Source of the DNA: Anaerolineae bacterium
Lineage (GTDB): Bacteria > Chloroflexota > Anaerolineae > Aggregatilineales > Phototrophicaceae
Length of the DNA stretch: 33,740 nucleotides
Assembly (NCBI GenBank): GCA_021296065.1
Contig: JAGWBD010000017.1
Location: 1-33,740 of the forward strand
Direction: 5' to 3'
Shown here: positions 1 to 9,234 of the stretch, in pieces
Position numbering within the stretch: position 1 is the stretch's first letter
Layout: every line of letters begins with the position of its first letter
Program-made: the position numbers and the translations under genes
Notes under the pieces: model-generated
Database searches by the model: none
Seen by the model: the letters and a program-made list of their open reading frames with translations, nothing else
Told to the model about the DNA's origin: nothing

Positions 1-1462
<1,462 letters not shown>

Positions 1463-1516
1463 GACGTCCCTTCCCGCGCGAAAGCTGGCAGTGTACCACC
1501 ATCGATGCCCCCGCGC

Positions 1517-1545
1517 TGGACAGTGCCGCGGCCCGCAAGTACACT
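1517..1545 (+). promoter_or_regulatory. Candidate sigma70 promoter of the dinB-hisS operon
   Basis: TGGACA at 1517-1522 and TACACT at 1540-1545 are separated by exactly 17 bases. This lies 33 bases upstream of the first ATG of the operon, in the divergent intergenic region. It is read by eye from consensus; no start site is known. Confidence 0.45.
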
Positions 1546-1578
1546 GCTGCCAGGATTTTCCGAAGCGGAGCAAGTGCC

Positions 1579-2169
1579 ATGGCGATCGATTTCAGACCGG
1601 TGTTTGCCGGCGAACAACAGTTGATTGAATACGCCGCGCAGTTCGGTGTGGACGACCTGCGCAATGCCAGTGTGGACAGCGTCAACTGGATCACCGGCAA
1701 GGTGGCCGGCCTGACGGACGGGGAAATCAACTTCGCGCCGCAGGACCCTGAGGCCGACGACCCCTTCGCGCCGGATGACGAACGCGAAATTGGCTGGGGC
1801 ATGGGTCACCTGGTGGCGCACGTCACCGCCAGCTGCGAGGAATGGGCCGCCTACAGTTCGCTGCTGGCGCGCAGCGTCCCCTACCCCGCCGAGCCGCGCC
1901 TGCGCTTCGAACCGCCCTGGCGCGGGATCGACACGACAGCGAAGGCCCTGCAGCGCCTGCAGGAAAGCCTGCGTCAGCGCCTGGCCTATCTGGAGGCCTG
2001 GCCCGACCGGCCCAATCTGGAACTGAGGCGTGAACTTTCGCCACGCTTTGTCGACCGCTTTGGCGAGTTCAACGCCACGACCTGCTTCCTCTTCGGCCTG
2101 CAGCACGAGGTAGGCCATTACGGGCAATTCGAGAACGTGCGGGCGCAGATCGAGGCCGCACGGGGCTGA
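1579..2169 (+). CDS. DinB-family (four-helix) protein
   Basis: This 196-residue protein has the features of the DinB/YfiT-like putative metalloenzyme superfamily. It is mostly helical, with a histidine in helix 2 (GMGHLVAHVTAS, around residues 75-86) and a C-terminal HExxHYGQ segment (LQHEVGHYGQF, around 178-188) that would supply the other metal-binding histidines. Members bind a divalent metal; some are thiol S-transferases and many have no known substrate, so none is assigned. The ATG at 1579 has a GGAG ribosome site about ten bases upstream. The stop is followed after six bases by hisS, so the two genes are very probably cotranscribed. A second, different DinB-fold gene lies at 18056. Confidence 0.8.
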   Translation: MAIDFRPVFAGEQQLIEYAAQFGVDDLRNASVDSVNWITGKVAGLTDGEINFAPQDPEADDPFAPDDEREIGWGMGHLVAHVTASCEEWAAYSSLLARSVPYPAEPRLRFEPPWRGIDTTAKALQRLQESLRQRLAYLEAWPDRPNLELRRELSPRFVDRFGEFNATTCFLFGLQHEVGHYGQFENVRAQIEAARG

Positions 2170-2175
2170 CCCGCC

Positions 2176-3498
2176 ATGCCCATTCGGCCCCGCCTGCCGC
2201 GGGGGATGCGCGATTTCCTGCCGGCGGACATGCTGCGGCGGGAATACGTTTTCAGCATCGTCCGCGACGTTTTCGAGCGCTATGGCTTCGAGCCGCTGCA
2301 AACTCCGGCCCTTGAGCTGAACGAGATACTCTCCGGCAAGTACGGCGAGGACGCCGAGAATCTCATCTACCACGCGCAACACCCCGGCGGCCGTGAGGAA
2401 CTGGCCCTGCGTTACGACCTGACTGTGCCCCTCGCGCGCGTCGTCGGCCAGCACCAGCAGCAGGTCACACTGCCTTTCAAACGCTACCAGCTGGCGCCGG
2501 TCTGGCGCGCCGAACGGCCGCAGCGCGGCCGTTACCGTGAATTCACGCAGTGCGACGCCGACATCGTCGGCGTGGCCGGCATGAGCGCCGACGCCGAGGT
2601 GCTGGGCGTGGTGCACAGCGCGCTCACGGAACTGGGCTTCCCGCAATTCACCATGCGCATCAACAACCGCAAGCTGCTGACCGCCATCGGCCAGTTTTCC
2701 GGCGTGCCCGACGAGCGCCTCGGCGACCTCTGGCGCAGCATCGACAAGTTCGATCGCATCGGCGCCGACGGCGTACGCGGCGAACTGGTCGGGCGCGGCA
2801 TCGACGCCGACGCCGTCGCCCGCGTGATGGACCTCATCGCCGGACAGGCAGAAGACAATGACCCGCTGGACGGCCTCGACCAGGCCATGGGGGAGCTGGC
2901 GGCGGCGCAGGAGGGCCTGGGTGAACTGCGCCAACTGACTGCCACGCTGAATGCCATGGGCATTCCCGCTGCGGCCAGGACGATCGACTTCACCATGGTG
3001 CGCGGCCTTGGTTACTACACCGGTCCCATTTTCGAGACCGTCATCGAAGAGCCCAACCTCGGCAGCATCAGCGGCGGCGGCCGCTACGACGAGCTCATCG
3101 GCCTCTTTCGCCGCGACAGCCTGCCGACCACCGGCGTGTCGCTGGGCATCGAACGCATCATCGACCTGATGGACGCGCTTGATCTCTATCCCGCTTCTCT
3201 GGGCGGCACGGTGGTGCAGGCGCTGGTGACCGTCTTCGACGAGGAGACCCGCCCCCAGGCGACCCGTCTGGCCGCCGACCTGCGCCGGGCCGGCATTCGC
3301 TGCGAACTACACCTGGAGTCGCGGCGCCTCGGCAGGCAGATGCAGGCCGCCGATCGGCGTGGCATCCCGCTGGTGGTGCTGCAGGGCGGCGACGAACTGG
3401 CGCGCGACCAGGTCCGCATTCGCCGCCTGGCCGACGGTCATGAACGCTCGGTCCCGCGCAATCAGGTGGTCGAGGAAGTCAGCCGCCTGCTGGCCTGA
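2176..3498 (+). CDS. hisS: Histidyl-tRNA synthetase
   Basis: This class II aminoacyl-tRNA synthetase (440 aa) charges tRNA-His in the cytoplasm. Visible signatures are LPRGMRDFLP at the N-terminus, RYDLTVPLAR (80-88), motif 2 RAERPQRGRYREF (111-123), the histidine motifs VRGLGYYTG (275-283) and SGGGRYDEL (299-307), motif 3 GVSLGIERI (320-328), and a C-terminal anticodon-binding domain (about 340-440). The length and intact histidine-binding motifs argue for a catalytic HisRS and against the regulatory paralogue HisZ. Motif 2 continues as QCDADIVG, the eukaryote/Bacteroidetes-like version, and not the HQxGxE(V/A)xG form of E. coli. The histidine motif has Gly where Asp is usual (RGLGYY in place of RGLDYY). 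It converges on lipB with only eight bases between stops. Confidence 0.95.
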   Translation: MPIRPRLPRGMRDFLPADMLRREYVFSIVRDVFERYGFEPLQTPALELNEILSGKYGEDAENLIYHAQHPGGREELALRYDLTVPLARVVGQHQQQVTLPFKRYQLAPVWRAERPQRGRYREFTQCDADIVGVAGMSADAEVLGVVHSALTELGFPQFTMRINNRKLLTAIGQFSGVPDERLGDLWRSIDKFDRIGADGVRGELVGRGIDADAVARVMDLIAGQAEDNDPLDGLDQAMGELAAAQEGLGELRQLTATLNAMGIPAAARTIDFTMVRGLGYYTGPIFETVIEEPNLGSISGGGRYDELIGLFRRDSLPTTGVSLGIERIIDLMDALDLYPASLGGTVVQALVTVFDEETRPQATRLAADLRRAGIRCELHLESRRLGRQMQAADRRGIPLVVLQGGDELARDQVRIRRLADGHERSVPRNQVVEEVSRLLA

Positions 3499-3506
3499 AG
3501 GCCCGG

Positions 3507-4220
3507 TCAGGACAGAACGCCTTCGCATGCCCGCATTTCAAGACTGAAGACCGCGCCAAAGTAACCCGTCAGGCGCGCACTGACTTCCTCCACCGTCAGC
3601 GCCGCGCCCGTCTCGGCGACCATGCTGCTGACGCCATGCCCCCGGATGCCGCAGGCCACGATACCCTGGTACCAGTCAAGCGCGTTGCAGACGTTGAGCG
3701 CGAAGCCGTGCAGCGTCACCGCGCGCGCCGTGACGCGCACGCCGATGGCCGCCAGCTTGCGCTCGCCCCGCCCGTCCACAACCCAGACGCCGGTGCGTCC
3801 GGGTCGCGTAGTGGCTTCGATGCCATAGTCCGCCAGCGTGCGAATCAGCACCCGCTCCAGCCGCCGCAGATAACCATGCACGTCAAGACGCGGCGCCTGC
3901 GCCCGACGCGGCAGGCGCAGAATCGGGTAGCCGACCAGTTGGCCCGGCCCGTGCCAGGTGACGTCACCGCCGCGATTGGTCTCCACCAACTCGATACCGC
4001 GGGCCGCCATTTCCTGCGCCGACCACAACACGTGCGCGTCCTGACCGGCGGAGCCCGTCGTGTAGACCGGCGGATGCTCCAGCAAAAGCAGGCGATCGGG
4101 CGTTTCGTCCTGGCCGCGGGCGGCCGCCAGGCGTTGTTGCAGGGCCCAGGCCTCGCGGTAAGGCACGCAGCCCGGGCGCCAGAGCTCGCAGACCGCGCCT
4201 GGCTCAGATCCCGTTGTCAA
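3507..4220 (-). CDS. lipB: Lipoate-protein ligase B (octanoyl-ACP:protein octanoyltransferase)
   Basis: LipB moves octanoate from acyl carrier protein to the lipoyl domains of 2-oxoacid dehydrogenases and GcvH, the first step of lipoate synthesis. The 237-residue protein shows the family core RGGDVTWHGPGQLVGYPIL (83-101), GRTGVWV (141-147), the catalytic lysine in GERKLAAIGVRV (Lys155), HGFALNV (171-177), and the acyl-carrying cysteine in IVACGIRGHGV (Cys190). Its ATG lies 17 bases inside the end of the upstream GNAT gene, which implies translational coupling. No lipA is present nearby, so the partner must lie elsewhere. Confidence 0.96.
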   Translation of the reverse strand: MTTGSEPGAVCELWRPGCVPYREAWALQQRLAAARGQDETPDRLLLLEHPPVYTTGSAGQDAHVLWSAQEMAARGIELVETNRGGDVTWHGPGQLVGYPILRLPRRAQAPRLDVHGYLRRLERVLIRTLADYGIEATTRPGRTGVWVVDGRGERKLAAIGVRVTARAVTLHGFALNVCNALDWYQGIVACGIRGHGVSSMVAETGAALTVEEVSARLTGYFGAVFSLEMRACEGVLS

Positions 4221-5151
4221 GATCGAGACCGTAGACCACCAGCGAGAATCCGTCCGCCTCGACCTCGGGGCCCAGGGTCGGGACGATCTCTTCTTCCACG
4301 TTGAAGACCAGCGTGCGATAGCCGGTGCGGTGCGCCCAGTCGCGCAACGCCGTCAGCAGTTGGCGCGTCAACGGCCGCGGCGACCAGCAGAATATCTCCG
4401 CGTTGCGTTCGGCGTAGAGTTGCTGGCGACAGCAGACCAGCGCTTCATGGCCCGAGGCGTCAAACTGCAGGCGGTGGATGCGCTGCCGGCGCATCTCTTC
4501 GAGCGCGCCCCAGGTCTCCGGCCACAGCGTCTCCCATTGCTGACGCGCGCTGCCCACACGGCCGATCGGCATCGACCAGCCGGCGATCTTGCGCGACGCC
4601 GGGTCAATCCAGTCGCTGCTGCGATAAAAGCCCTGCCCCACGCGCGCCGGCAGACTGACGCGGATGATGCGCGCCCGCGGGCTGAATCCGCGACCGGCGT
4701 ATTCTTCCTGCAATGCCGGCAACACCAGCGGCAGCAGCAGCCGGTTCACGCCATGTTCCTTCATCTGCTCGCGGGCGGCCGCCAGCATGCCGCTCAATAT
4801 CTGCCTGTCGTCGCGCCCGGGCAGCACGGTGGGGTGTTCCATACTGAGGTGACGGCCGTAGGGCTGCGGCTCGTCGCCCTCGTAAAGAATGGCGCTGGCG
4901 ACGACGACTCCCTCGTCCTCGGCGACCAGCGGCGTGCCCGCGCCGCGCAGCAAGTGGCTCAGGTGCAACGCGCCGGTTTCCACGGACATCCAGGGGCCGC
5001 CATGTTGCCAGCGCTCGTAAATGCTCAGCGCTTCGCGCGCCACGTCCTGCACGCGGCCATTCTCGTCCAGTCGTTGCCAGACGGGAATCTGCGCGCAATG
5101 CAATTCAGTTATGGCGGCGGTGTCGTCGAGGGTTGCCGGGCGAACCTTCAT
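4204..5151 (-). CDS. GNAT-family N-acetyltransferase-like protein
   Basis: The protein (315 aa from the ATG at 5151) begins MKVRPATLDDTAAITELH, the typical opening strand and helix of a GNAT domain. A second part near 215-315 (YAERNAEIFCWSPRPL, then RTGYRTLVFNVEEE) may be a second, degenerate GNAT-like fold. The frame stays open upstream to 5337, but that would overlap coaX, and MKVRPAT is the usual start for this family, so 5151 was chosen. It is the first gene of a two-gene unit with lipB. The substrate cannot be told from sequence. Confidence 0.75.
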   Translation of the reverse strand: MKVRPATLDDTAAITELHCAQIPVWQRLDENGRVQDVAREALSIYERWQHGGPWMSVETGALHLSHLLRGAGTPLVAEDEGVVVASAILYEGDEPQPYGRHLSMEHPTVLPGRDDRQILSGMLAAAREQMKEHGVNRLLLPLVLPALQEEYAGRGFSPRARIIRVSLPARVGQGFYRSSDWIDPASRKIAGWSMPIGRVGSARQQWETLWPETWGALEEMRRQRIHRLQFDASGHEALVCCRQQLYAERNAEIFCWSPRPLTRQLLTALRDWAHRTGYRTLVFNVEEEIVPTLGPEVEADGFSLVVYGLDLDNGI

Positions 5152-5181
5152 GGACAATAATCCCGCAAGTCCGGGAGATGC

Positions 5182-5190
5182 ATTGTAACA
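5182..5190 (-). promoter_or_regulatory. Candidate extended -10 promoter for GNAT-lipB
   Basis: On the minus strand the sequence reads TGTTACAAT, an extended -10 element (TGn plus a hexamer matching five of six of TATAAT). It lies about 30 bases before the ATG at 5151. There is no good -35 element at 17 bases, as is usual for extended -10 promoters. An imperfect inverted repeat (CGGGAGATGC at 5172-5181 with GCATTCTCCCG at 5201-5211) surrounds it and could be an operator. Confidence 0.4.
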
Positions 5191-5224
5191 AATTCGCCCG
5201 CATTCTCCCGCATCCCGCACTGTC

Positions 5225-6004
5225 ATGAAAAAGCGACTGCTGGCAATCGACATCGGCAACAGCAACATCCACCTCGGCCTGTGGCAGGGCGGCCGCTGGG
5301 CCCACACCTGGCGCGCCCGCAGCGAGCCGCAGCGCATGCCGGACGAACACGCCGTGCTGCTGCGCAGCCTGCTGCAGGGCGTCGGCCTCGACTACAGTGA
5401 CGTCGACGGCGTGGTCATCGGCAGCGTCGTCCCGGCGCTGACCGCCGCCTACAATGAGCTGGTGCCGCGCTATCTTGGCAGGGACGCGCTGCTGGTGACG
5501 CACGAGACCGACACCGGCCTGCGCCTTGACATCGACCAGCCCTGGCAGGCCGGCGCCGACCGTATCGCTGCGGCGGTCGCGGCCCACGCCCTCTACGGCG
5601 GCCCGGCCATCGTCATCGACTTCGGCACGGCCACCACCTTCGACGTCGTCACGACCGACGGCGCCTGGCGCGGGGGCGCCATCGCGCCCGGCATCGGCAT
5701 CTCGCACGACGCCCTGGTGCAGCGCACGGCGCGCCTGCACGCCATCGACCTGGCGCCGCCGCCACAGCCCCTGGGCCGCAACACGATCCACGCCATGCAG
5801 TCCGGCATCTTCTGGGGTTACGTCGGCCTGGTGGAGGGCCTGGTGACGCGACTGCGGCCCTCAGCCGGTGAAGCCGCCCGCGTCATCGCCACCGGTGGCC
5901 TGGCCGGGCTCTTCAGCCAGCACGTCTTGCTGATCGACGAGGTCGCGCCCCTGCTCGCGCTGGACGGGCTGCGACTGATCTACGAGCGGAACAGCAAGAG
6001 CTGA
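5225..6004 (+). CDS. coaX: Type III pantothenate kinase
   Basis: CoaX phosphorylates pantothenate, the first committed step of coenzyme A synthesis. Unlike CoaA it is an ASKHA-fold enzyme that needs a monovalent cation and is not feedback-inhibited by CoA. The 259-residue product shows the phosphate-1 motif AIDIGNSNIHLG (7-18), the Gly-x-Asp-Arg signature AGADRIAA (109-116, Asp112 the probable base), the phosphate-2 motif IDFGTATTFD (131-140), WRGGAIAPG, and ATGG near the C-terminus. It is divergent from GNAT-lipB with a 73-base gap. Its last ~40 codons are duplicated as a remnant at 6581-6704. Confidence 0.96.
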   Translation: MKKRLLAIDIGNSNIHLGLWQGGRWAHTWRARSEPQRMPDEHAVLLRSLLQGVGLDYSDVDGVVIGSVVPALTAAYNELVPRYLGRDALLVTHETDTGLRLDIDQPWQAGADRIAAAVAAHALYGGPAIVIDFGTATTFDVVTTDGAWRGGAIAPGIGISHDALVQRTARLHAIDLAPPPQPLGRNTIHAMQSGIFWGYVGLVEGLVTRLRPSAGEAARVIATGGLAGLFSQHVLLIDEVAPLLALDGLRLIYERNSKS

Positions 6005-6045
6005 CCTGAGGAAAGTCCGTCAACCGAAATATGTTGCGGAAGCGG

Positions 6046-6471
6046 TTAAACGCCCAGCAACGGCAGGTGCTTGACTCGATGATAGGTAAGGGCGAGCGAG
6101 ATGCAGTGCTTCAGCTCATCGACAGGCAGTTCGTCGCTTTTGTCAAATACGATGGCCCTGTTGCCTTCGAACGTGAATACTTCTCCGTAGATTTCCCTGA
6201 ACACAGGAACCAGTGAGGTGTTGCAATTGAAGTACATCGCGTACTGGTTTGGCACGCGGCCCTTCCAGTCCATCCTGAGCGTGCTGCCGCCCTTCGTGAT
6301 GTAAGCGGGTTCTCCCCACCTCAGTGCCTCTTCCAGCTTACCAACCCCCGCCGTCTCCGACGCTGTATCCAGGACAAGTTGGCGGAGACGCATCATCTTC
6401 TGGCGTATGTGTTCCGGGTAGCCATCGAATACGCGGACTACGTCGGGGTTTTCGATTTCAGACTCGTCCAC
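6046..6471 (-). CDS. DUF1801-domain protein
   Basis: The product (141 aa from the GTG at 6471) has the DUF1801 pattern: an N-terminal helix (VFDGYPEHIRQKMMRLRQLV), then EEALRWGEPAYITKGGSTLRMDW, a central strand segment QYAMYFNCNTSLV, and a C-terminal ALTYHRVK. Some relatives are annotated YdhG/YdeI-like; the function is unknown. The frame is open back to a GTG at 6579, but a TATAAT box at 6557-6562 on this strand would start transcription near 6550, and family members usually start about 10-15 residues before FDGYP, so 6471 was preferred (6513 is also possible). Its base composition is lower in GC than coaX. It lies between two copies of the coaX 3' end, which suggests it arrived by insertion. 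Confidence 0.75.
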   Translation of the reverse strand: MDESEIENPDVVRVFDGYPEHIRQKMMRLRQLVLDTASETAGVGKLEEALRWGEPAYITKGGSTLRMDWKGRVPNQYAMYFNCNTSLVPVFREIYGEVFTFEGNRAIVFDKSDELPVDELKHCISLALTYHRVKHLPLLGV

Positions 6472-6556
6472 CGTCGCCTTGCTCCCTGGCTCCGCCCTGG
6501 TCCGCCACTTCACGTGCAAACAGTCCCCGTTTGACGGGGAGAATGGAAGTCTGGCA

Positions 6557-6562
6557 ATTATA
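6557..6562 (-). promoter_or_regulatory. Candidate -10 box of the DUF1801 gene
   Basis: A perfect TATAAT hexamer reads on the minus strand, 86 bases before the preferred start at 6471. No convincing -35 element is seen at 16-18 bases; the upstream bases belong to the coaX remnant. It is the main reason for not using the more distal GTG at 6579. Confidence 0.3.
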
Positions 6563-6580
6563 GCGCTGCGCCGCGACACG

Positions 6581-6704
6581 TTGCATCGTCACCGGCTTCG
6601 CGGCCGAGCTATTTTGTCAGCACCCGCCGCTAATCGACGAGGTCGCCCCCCTGCTCGCCCTGGACGGCTTGCGCCTGATTTACGAGCGGAACAGCCAGGA
6701 CTAG
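6581..6704 (+). pseudogene. Remnant of a coaX 3' end (second copy)
   Basis: This stretch aligns without gaps to coaX 5881-6004 at an offset of exactly 700 bases. Hand alignment gives about 91 identities in 120 bases, rising to about 60 of 70 over the distal part. Read in the coaX frame it still gives open sequence that includes LIDEVAPLLALDGLRLIYER and ends NSQD then TAG, matching the end of CoaX (NSKS then TGA). It has no start codon or upstream coaX part, so it cannot make a protein. It is either the original coaX tail displaced by an insertion or what is left of a tandem copy. Confidence 0.85.
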
Positions 6705-6712
6705 CGCAACGC

Positions 6713-7678
6713 TCACGCCCCGGTCGCTGCGGGCCGGGCCACCAGCAGCAGTTCCGTCGTCGCCAAGTCTTCGACCGTCTTGCCTGTGAAACCTTCGTCA
6801 AGCGGAAGCCCGCCGCTCTCAATCAGCAGTCGCGACTCTTCGTCGACGACGCTGTTGACGTCAAGCACTTCCAGGCCGGCTTCCGCGAAAAGCGACAGGT
6901 AATCGCTGGCGCGCAGGCGGTTCATATACATGAAGCGGTTGCCCGCCAGGCGCTCCCACTCCGCTTCGCTGAAACGCAGAAAGTTGACGCGCGAAATTGA
7001 GGGGTCGCTGTGCTGGAAGTGGTCGCTCGGGTCAATCAGATGGGCGCAGAGCCCGTCGGGTTTCAGGACTCTGGCCGCCTCCCGCAATATGCGCTCCATG
7101 TCATCCGGCGGCACGTGTTCCAGTACGGCGCGTGACAGCTGGACGTCGATGCTGTCGTCGGCGAGATCGAGCGCGCTGGCATCCGCCGGCGCCCGGCAGT
7201 CGATGCCGCACGACCGGAGGACGTCCTCCAGTACCCTGGCGGCGGGACGCTCCAGGTCCAGCGCCAGCAGGTCACCCAAGCGCTCTGACGTCAGATCCGC
7301 GTCCCCGGCGACGGGCGCCAGCTGGTCCCACAGCCAGGCTTGCTGCGCCTGCAGGTAAGCCAGGTCCGCGCGCACAAGCTCCGGCCGCAGGTAGCGATTC
7401 AGATCGACCGTGAGTGTCCGCTCCGCGCCCAACAGCCACATCAGCAGGGGCATCGCCAGCGAGCGTCCGCTGCCGACTTCCAGCACCCGCGCGCCCGTCA
7501 GCGGTCGATGCTGCTGAATGGCCTGCGCCAGTCGGCAGCCGGCGACGATCTGCTTGACCGGCGTGGGATTGCGCAGGCCGCCGAAGTGGCGTTGCATCCG
7601 GTAGTAGCAGAGGTCCGCCAGCGGCTCCGGCAAGCCCGCGATCATATTCTGAATCCGCGCCTTGGTGGTCCACTTCAT
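6713..7678 (-). CDS. Class I SAM-dependent methyltransferase
   Basis: The 321-residue protein has a Rossmann methyltransferase core. Motif I is RVLEVGSGRSLAMPLLMWLLG (around 64-84), the acidic end of strand 2 is in TLTVDLNRYL, and there is an LDLADDSIDVQLSRAVLEHV segment (around 169-188) followed by EAARVLKPDGLCAHLID, as in the Methyltransf_11 group. A C-terminal part (SEAEWERLAGNRFMYMNRLR) resembles methyltransferases annotated with sugar or polyketide substrates. The substrate is unknown. It is convergent with the coaX remnant. The ATG at 7678 begins MKWTTKARIQ. Confidence 0.85.
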   Translation of the reverse strand: MKWTTKARIQNMIAGLPEPLADLCYYRMQRHFGGLRNPTPVKQIVAGCRLAQAIQQHRPLTGARVLEVGSGRSLAMPLLMWLLGAERTLTVDLNRYLRPELVRADLAYLQAQQAWLWDQLAPVAGDADLTSERLGDLLALDLERPAARVLEDVLRSCGIDCRAPADASALDLADDSIDVQLSRAVLEHVPPDDMERILREAARVLKPDGLCAHLIDPSDHFQHSDPSISRVNFLRFSEAEWERLAGNRFMYMNRLRASDYLSLFAEAGLEVLDVNSVVDEESRLLIESGGLPLDEGFTGKTVEDLATTELLLVARPAATGA

Positions 7679-7687
7679 GCCGGAGTC

Positions 7688-7918
7688 TCAACTACGTTGT
7701 CGCTCAATAGTTTTGAATGTGTCGCCCAACGAGCGCGCGAGATCCAGACTACTTTCATCAAGTTTGAATCCAACTCTTAGAGGGGCCGCTTGTGGATTGC
7801 AGCACTCGATTTCTGAGCGCCAATTCAGTCCAACAGGCCACTCATAGCCATCATTTGCAATTCTAGAGATTCGAACTCGCGGCAAATGTTGTGCCAAGCA
7901 CGAGGTGTGCAAGGTCAC
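7688..7918 (-). CDS. Small hypothetical protein downstream of the HEPN-like gene
   Basis: This 76-residue ORF begins with a GTG that overlaps the stop of the upstream gene (GTGA), a common sign of translational coupling. Its codon use is the same AT-richer type as the upstream gene, unlike the GC-rich surroundings. The product contains the segment DGYEWPVGLNW and has no membrane segment or recognised domain. Position directly behind a HEPN-like gene makes a partner or antitoxin role conceivable, but nothing in the sequence shows this. It could also be a chance frame. Confidence 0.45.
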   Translation of the reverse strand: MTLHTSCLAQHLPRVRISRIANDGYEWPVGLNWRSEIECCNPQAAPLRVGFKLDESSLDLARSLGDTFKTIERQRS

Positions 7919-8952
7919 GAATTAGACTCGGCGACAATCTCCCGTAGACCGTCAACCAGCCGTCTTACAAGCTCGGCGAGCCTCTTAACGTGAGTCTCAC
8001 GTATGACAAGCCTTTGACCAACCTTGTACGCGGAATCGCCGGACTTTTCGACATAAAGCTGGTCAACCATGCCTTCAGTGTGACTCAGTTTATGTCGGCG
8101 CTCAAACAATGTGGTCATTTCTTCCAGTTCAGCTTTTGTCAAGTAGTTCTGATAATTGCTGCTCGTAGCACTGTGCCAAAGTTCTGATCCGCGACGGAGA
8201 TTTTGAAAGGCGTTAATGTTGTAGGCAATAGAATTCGCGTTGGGCAACTCGGAGAACAGGGCTTCAGAAGTCCTTTGGAATAAAGTGACCAAATCCTCGA
8301 TTTGATTTTCGAGGAATTTTTTCTTGAAGTTGGCCCCGACGTCGATATCGTATTTGTCAGTTACGGCCAGTCCAATTTCATCTAGGCTGTCGACGCCCTT
8401 AAGTATCGTGTCGATGGTTTGTTCAAAGTCCGCAGTTGCTGAATTGTGACCACAAGCGGGGCAAAAATGTGCGGCTCCGATTGTCGAATATCGGCAGCCG
8501 CATTGTTCGCACTGAAAATCCTGACGCAGTACTTCGAGAGCGGATGATGGCAGCACGACCGGAGTTGGACCTGCCTGGTAAGAAACACTCATCTCGATAT
8601 CAAAGAATCCGGTACCGATTCTCTTGGTTCTGGTTCGTCGCACCGCCCGGCTCAACGCCTTATCGAGTCTCTCCACCAAATATGCCTTGGCGACTTCGTG
8701 AAAGTACCTATTCTGGGATTCTGTTTTGAATAGCTTCGGGTCGTCTTTTGCGCCGCATTTGGGACAAAATGCAGCAGCGTCGGGCACCTTGTCTCGCCAA
8801 TCTTCAAACAGCACTTTGAAACATGCCCGACACTCACAGTGAGGACAAGACCGATCCAAGTATCCTTTCTCATCAATAGCAATTTCGATTGGAATCTGGA
8901 CACCTTGGTTTAACTCCAGGTTACGCAACTCCCTCTCGAATTCTTCGAACAC
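7915..8952 (-). CDS. Zinc-ribbon protein with C-terminal HEPN-like domain
   Basis: The 345-residue product starts at a GTG (8952) with an AAAGGA ribosome site upstream. It has two Cys-rich zinc-binding units: CPHC at 36-39 with CPKC at 63-66, and CEQC at 148-151 with CPAC at 164-167. The C-terminal ~120 residues are helical and carry RRHKLSH (285-291) followed by a VDQLY...GD..YKVGQRLVI pattern, which matches the RX4-6H motif and downstream hairpin of RiboL-PSP/MAE-type HEPN domains. HEPN proteins are often RNases in toxin-antitoxin or phage-defence systems, but some are inactive binders. The gene lies in an AT-richer patch between a methyltransferase and tRNA-Asn. No integrase is beside it. 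Function in defence is an inference. Confidence 0.7.
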   Translation of the reverse strand: MFEEFERELRNLELNQGVQIPIEIAIDEKGYLDRSCPHCECRACFKVLFEDWRDKVPDAAAFCPKCGAKDDPKLFKTESQNRYFHEVAKAYLVERLDKALSRAVRRTRTKRIGTGFFDIEMSVSYQAGPTPVVLPSSALEVLRQDFQCEQCGCRYSTIGAAHFCPACGHNSATADFEQTIDTILKGVDSLDEIGLAVTDKYDIDVGANFKKKFLENQIEDLVTLFQRTSEALFSELPNANSIAYNINAFQNLRRGSELWHSATSSNYQNYLTKAELEEMTTLFERRHKLSHTEGMVDQLYVEKSGDSAYKVGQRLVIRETHVKRLAELVRRLVDGLREIVAESNS

Positions 8953-9234
8953 TCGCTTGTCCTTTCAACGCCCTAAGCCAAGAGTGAATCGGTTTTCAGT
9001 AGTTGATCTGGTTGGCCACCCCCAATGAAGTAGGAATGTCGCCGCTTACGACCGCGCGACGAACCCTTGCCACAATTTCAGTCTATGCCAGTACAGTTTG
9101 CTTCACAACATTCTCGAGACGGGATTCCGGTAATTTCCTCATGTCTCAATTCATCAGCGTCAGGCAAGAAATCCTGGGCGGACAAAGCTCATGTTTCACC
9201 ACACGGGTGGACGTCATAAGACAGGAACGCAATA
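8953..9234. other. Gene-free stretch between the HEPN-like gene and tRNA-Asn
   Basis: About 280 bases of AT-richer sequence carry no convincing gene on either strand. The only open frame of note runs on into the tRNA and has no recognisable product. Apart from the promoter side of the HEPN-like gene and the tRNA terminator at its right edge, nothing was seen. It may be decayed accessory DNA. Confidence 0.5.

Noticed and set aside
2176-3498. HisZ (regulatory subunit of HisG) in place of HisS
   Set aside because: The full length with anticodon domain and intact motif 2 and histidine-binding motifs indicate a working synthetase.
7866-7885. GATTCGAACTCGCGG, similar to the T-arm of a tRNA, a possible attachment-site remnant of tRNA-Asn
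   Set aside because: The match covers only the common TTCGA core, does not extend into the Asn acceptor stem, and lies inside the small ORF.
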